A stretch of DNA of 7,831 nt from Sulfuricellaceae bacterium. Its GTDB lineage: Bacteria > Pseudomonadota > Gammaproteobacteria > Burkholderiales > UBA9220. Location of the stretch: positions 1-7,831 of the forward strand of contig JAIOJO010000596.1 in NCBI GenBank assembly GCA_019911985.1. Direction: 5' to 3'. This document shows positions 6,023 through 7,831 of the stretch, piece after piece. Each line of letters opens with the position of its first letter. Within the stretch, counting starts at the first letter, position 1. The position numbers and the translations under genes are program-made. The notes below the pieces were generated by a model. The model was not told the origin of the DNA. It did no database searches and saw nothing but the letters and a program-made list of their open reading frames with translations.

Positions 6023-7471
6023 CTAGCGTTCGATATCCTCCGCCCACATAAGCGCCTGGACATGCGCCGTATTCACGGCATCGGCATTCAAGCCACAAAT
6101 GACCGCCAGCTTGGCGATCCGGTCAAGATCGAAATCCTCGCACGCTATCGCCAATGCCAGGAACGGCGCATAGCACCCTTCTTGGCGCAACAAGGCATCC
6201 AGGACGGGGGCCGGTAATTGTATCCGCTCCAGGGCCTGCGCCATCGGCATGTTAAGCAAAGCATCCAGCAAGGAAAAAATCCCTACGATGAAAGCGCCCT
6301 CGGCCTCCGCTGGCGTCATCTTATTCAAGCACAGCAGTTCGGCCAAGCGCGCGCGAACCAGGGCGCTTTTCATAATCGCCTGACTGGATTGATCGAGCTT
6401 ACCGCTGGTAAACAGCAAGAGCGTCAACCACCGGTACAATTGTTCATAACCGAGAATCAAAATTGCATGCGAAATAGAGCGGACTTCCACGCCGATGTTG
6501 CTGCCCGCTGAATTCATGAAACGCAACAGCTTGTAGGAAAGCATGGCATCGTGCTTGAAACCTTCTTCCAGTTCGGGCAATTCAGCGCGCGCCATTACTT
6601 TATTCAACAATTCCATGACTTGAACACGATCATTGTCGATGCTATGCACCATTGGCTGCCTAGGTTGAGCAAAATAATGCCCTTGAAAAAGATGGAAACC
6701 CAAGCGTCGGCATACCTCGAAATCCTCCTCGGTGTCGACTCCTTTGGCAAACAGCCTAGCCTCTCCCTCCTTGAGTACCGCCACCGTCTGCTTGCCGAGG
6801 CTAATCGCGTCAAAACGCGCCACATGGAACTGGATATAGTGTACTAATTTTAGAAAAGGGGCCGACTCGGGGAAGGGGGCATAATCTTCCAAGATCAATT
6901 GGAAACCGTCCATTCTTAACTGCTGCAGATTTTTTAACAAATCAGAACCGGGATCGGCACCGATCTTAACCGCCAGCATGACCCCTTTGCCCTTGATTTC
7001 TTGCAACAGCCTATGCGTCAAAGATTTAGGCGACAAACTGATAACAAGCTGCTTGTCTTTCATCAAGTCGTTCATGCCCAGCTTGGTCACGCTATTCAAC
7101 AGCATTTCGTCATACAGCAACCGTAGCGATTCGTCCTGGCTTTTGCCTGAAGTGTCGGATGCCTGACGCTGCATCAGCTCGTAACCAATGACCTGCTGCG
7201 ACCTATCGAGGACCGCCTGACGCCCAAGAAATCGCTGGGTGAACTTCGCCGTATCGGACGTCCTCTCGCCCACCGTCTCCACCTCGAGAATACTGGTAAC
7301 AACATTGTCCGCCAGTACCGTCCCCGTATCGATGACAGCCAAATGGTCGTCATTAGCCTGATGCCTGCCAACAATCGGCTGAAGCTCGTGCAAGCCGAGC
7401 GAAGTACTTGAATTCAGCCTATTCGAGGACTTGTTTTTGCCTGTAATCAATGCCTTAATTATTTCAAACAT
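6023..7471 (-). CDS. degenerate EAL plus HDOD domain signalling protein (YuxH-like)
   Basis: This 482-residue cytosolic protein has no signal peptide or membrane segment. Residues 1-80 are an unrecognised, polar N-terminal region. Residues about 81-272 resemble an EAL phosphodiesterase: FLGRQAVLDRSQQVIGYEL at the start, SLSP, LILEDYAPF, and GFHLFQGHYFAQP at the end. The active site looks eroded. The EAL signature reads ELMQR, the metal-binding Asn before SLSP is absent, the DD/KxD region reads HVARFD, and the usual EGVE is KGVD with Lys243. I infer no cyclic-di-GMP hydrolysis, perhaps only binding or protein contact. Residues about 275-470 form an HDOD domain (MELLNKVMARAELPELEEGFKHDAMLSYKLLRF, then SISHAILILGYEQLYRWL). 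EAL-HDOD proteins are common regulators in proteobacteria, often linked to motility or surface behaviour, but no partner gene is in view. The start has no good ribosome binding site. A later start is possible, since the recognisable domain begins near residue 81. Confidence 0.85.
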   Translation of the reverse strand: MFEIIKALITGKNKSSNRLNSSTSLGLHELQPIVGRHQANDDHLAVIDTGTVLADNVVTSILEVETVGERTSDTAKFTQRFLGRQAVLDRSQQVIGYELMQRQASDTSGKSQDESLRLLYDEMLLNSVTKLGMNDLMKDKQLVISLSPKSLTHRLLQEIKGKGVMLAVKIGADPGSDLLKNLQQLRMDGFQLILEDYAPFPESAPFLKLVHYIQFHVARFDAISLGKQTVAVLKEGEARLFAKGVDTEEDFEVCRRLGFHLFQGHYFAQPRQPMVHSIDNDRVQVMELLNKVMARAELPELEEGFKHDAMLSYKLLRFMNSAGSNIGVEVRSISHAILILGYEQLYRWLTLLLFTSGKLDQSSQAIMKSALVRARLAELLCLNKMTPAEAEGAFIVGIFSLLDALLNMPMAQALERIQLPAPVLDALLRQEGCYAPFLALAIACEDFDLDRIAKLAVICGLNADAVNTAHVQALMWAEDIER

Positions 7472-7609
7472 AATCAGGTCAGATCCCGTGAGGAGGGGCT
7501 TTCGAAAAATTTCGTTATGCCTTGTGAGTATAAACCATGTTCAAGGTAAAAAACCCCCCATGAAATTAAGCAAATCTTCGACCGCCTTGATTTGCCGCAT
7601 CCCGGCTAG
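7472..7609. other. upstream region of the HDOD gene, no gene seen
   Basis: I see no convincing coding region. On the minus strand TATACT (7532-7527) resembles a -10 element for the HDOD gene about 55 nt before its ATG, but no good -35 stands at the right distance. A run of six A then six C at 7548-7559 precedes an ATG that opens a 39-codon plus-strand frame into the repeats. It has no usable ribosome binding site and no recognisable product. Confidence 0.3.
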
Positions 7610-7634
7610 GGAGCTTCTGATTAAGCCGCGCGGG
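7610..7634 (+). repeat. 25-bp direct repeat, copy A
   Basis: This copy begins GGAGCTTCTGATTAAG and ends GCGCGGG. It matches the copy at 7697-7721 at 22 of 25 positions in the same orientation; all three differences are transitions. It is followed by a hairpin at 7635-7647 (CTCCG, AGC, CGGAG). It resembles the end of a small mobile or dispersed element, but no transposase is present in the window. Confidence 0.75.
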
Positions 7635-7657
7635 CTCCGAGCCGGAGGCCAGGATTT

Positions 7658-7691
7658 TCTAGACGGCGACCTTATCTAGACGGCGATCTTA
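7658..7691 (+). repeat. 17-bp tandem duplication
   Basis: TCTAGACGGCGACCTTA (7658-7674) is followed without a gap by a second copy (7675-7691) that differs only by C to T at its 13th base. The pair lies between the two 25-bp direct repeats. The 8-bp palindrome TTAATTAA (7689-7696) overlaps the end of copy two and joins it to the next repeat. Replication slippage would explain it. Confidence 0.85.
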
Positions 7692-7696
7692 ATTAA

Positions 7697-7721
7697 GGAG
7701 CCTCTGATTAAGTCGCACGGG
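7697..7721 (+). repeat. 25-bp direct repeat, copy B
   Basis: GGAGCCTCTGATTAAG then TCGCACGGG, the second copy of the 7610-7634 repeat (22 of 25 identical). It begins 87 bp after copy A and directly precedes the long palindrome at 7728-7828, so it may be the outer edge of the same element. The GGAGCCTCTGATTAA start is reminiscent of some insertion-sequence ends; this is resemblance only. Confidence 0.75.
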
Positions 7722-7727
7722 GATCGC

Positions 7728-7828
7728 GTTGCGTCAAAAGCCGGTGGCTGCAAGGCGCGCGACGCCGGTCGTAGCCAGCCTACGATGCCAAGGAGCGCAA
7801 CGCCGCAGACGCCGGCTTTTGACACAAC
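7728..7828. repeat. ~100-nt imperfect palindrome (MITE- or REP-like)
   Basis: The outer arms are 17 bp with one mismatch. GTCAAAAGCCGG (7733-7744) is a perfect complement of CCGGCTTTTGAC (7812-7823), and GTTG/CAAC extends the pairing at the edges. Inside, CTGC (7748-7751) pairs with GCAG (7805-7808), GGCG (7754-7757) with CGCC (7801-7804), and GCGC with GCGC. The tip is a hairpin TCGTAG (7769-7774), CCAGC loop, CTACGA (7780-7785). The whole can fold into one long branched stem. No coding frame fits it. The element may continue beyond the window end. Confidence 0.75.
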
Positions 7829-7831
7829 CCT

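Noticed and set aside
7503..7514. CGAAA-AA-TTTCG inverted repeat upstream of the HDOD gene
   Set aside because: It is short and A/T-rich, with no matching second site and no link to a promoter element.
7431..7679. 82-codon plus-strand frame running from the HDOD gene into the repeats, with an inner 39-codon frame from 7560
   Set aside because: It begins antisense in the HDOD gene, has no ribosome binding site and ends in repeat sequence. The translation resembles nothing known.
7610..7831. CRISPR array
   Set aside because: Only two copies of the 25-bp repeat are present, with an internal tandem repeat in place of a unique spacer, no regular spacing and no cas gene.

Overview
The window looks like ordinary chromosomal core sequence from a betaproteobacterium. 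The genus cannot be fixed from sequence alone. The proteins read clearly as proteobacterial: GlnB and SucD are close to their enterobacterial versions, and the lipoprotein BamD has a Trp-rich C-terminus (TPWWKLW). The order sucC-sucD-nadE-glnB facing bamD/rluD resembles what I recall of Nitrosomonadales-like genomes. That lineage assignment is inference.

Layout from left to right. Positions 1-830 (minus) hold the N-terminal ~277 residues of the 23S rRNA pseudouridine synthase RluD, cut by the window edge. bamD (829-1620, plus) starts head to head with it, and the two ATG codons share two bases. A strong hairpin at 1621-1652 separates bamD from the convergent minus-strand block. Read in its own direction (right to left), that block is sucC (5857-4697), sucD (4647-3769), nadE (3730-2123) and glnB (2027-1689). 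The gaps of 49, 38 and 95 bp allow a single transcript. A terminator-like hairpin with a T-run lies only 22 nt before the sucC ATG. Further right is a 482-residue minus-strand gene (6023-7471) for a degenerate-EAL plus HDOD signalling protein. The last ~220 bp (7610-7831) contain no convincing gene but are dense in repeats: a 25-bp direct repeat, a 17-bp tandem duplication and a ~100-nt imperfect palindrome with 17-bp arms.

Functionally the block joins the TCA-cycle step succinyl-CoA to succinate (SucCD) with glutamine-dependent NAD synthesis (NadE) and the PII nitrogen/carbon sensor (GlnB). PII reads 2-oxoglutarate and ATP/ADP, and NadE consumes glutamine, so a shared carbon/nitrogen theme is plausible but unproven. 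BamD and RluD serve outer-membrane assembly and ribosome maturation.

I found no convincing undescribed multi-gene system. The items most worth a second look are the sucC leader hairpin, which has a possible competing pairing partner upstream, the right-end repeat cluster, the overlapping rluD/bamD starts, and the eroded EAL domain.
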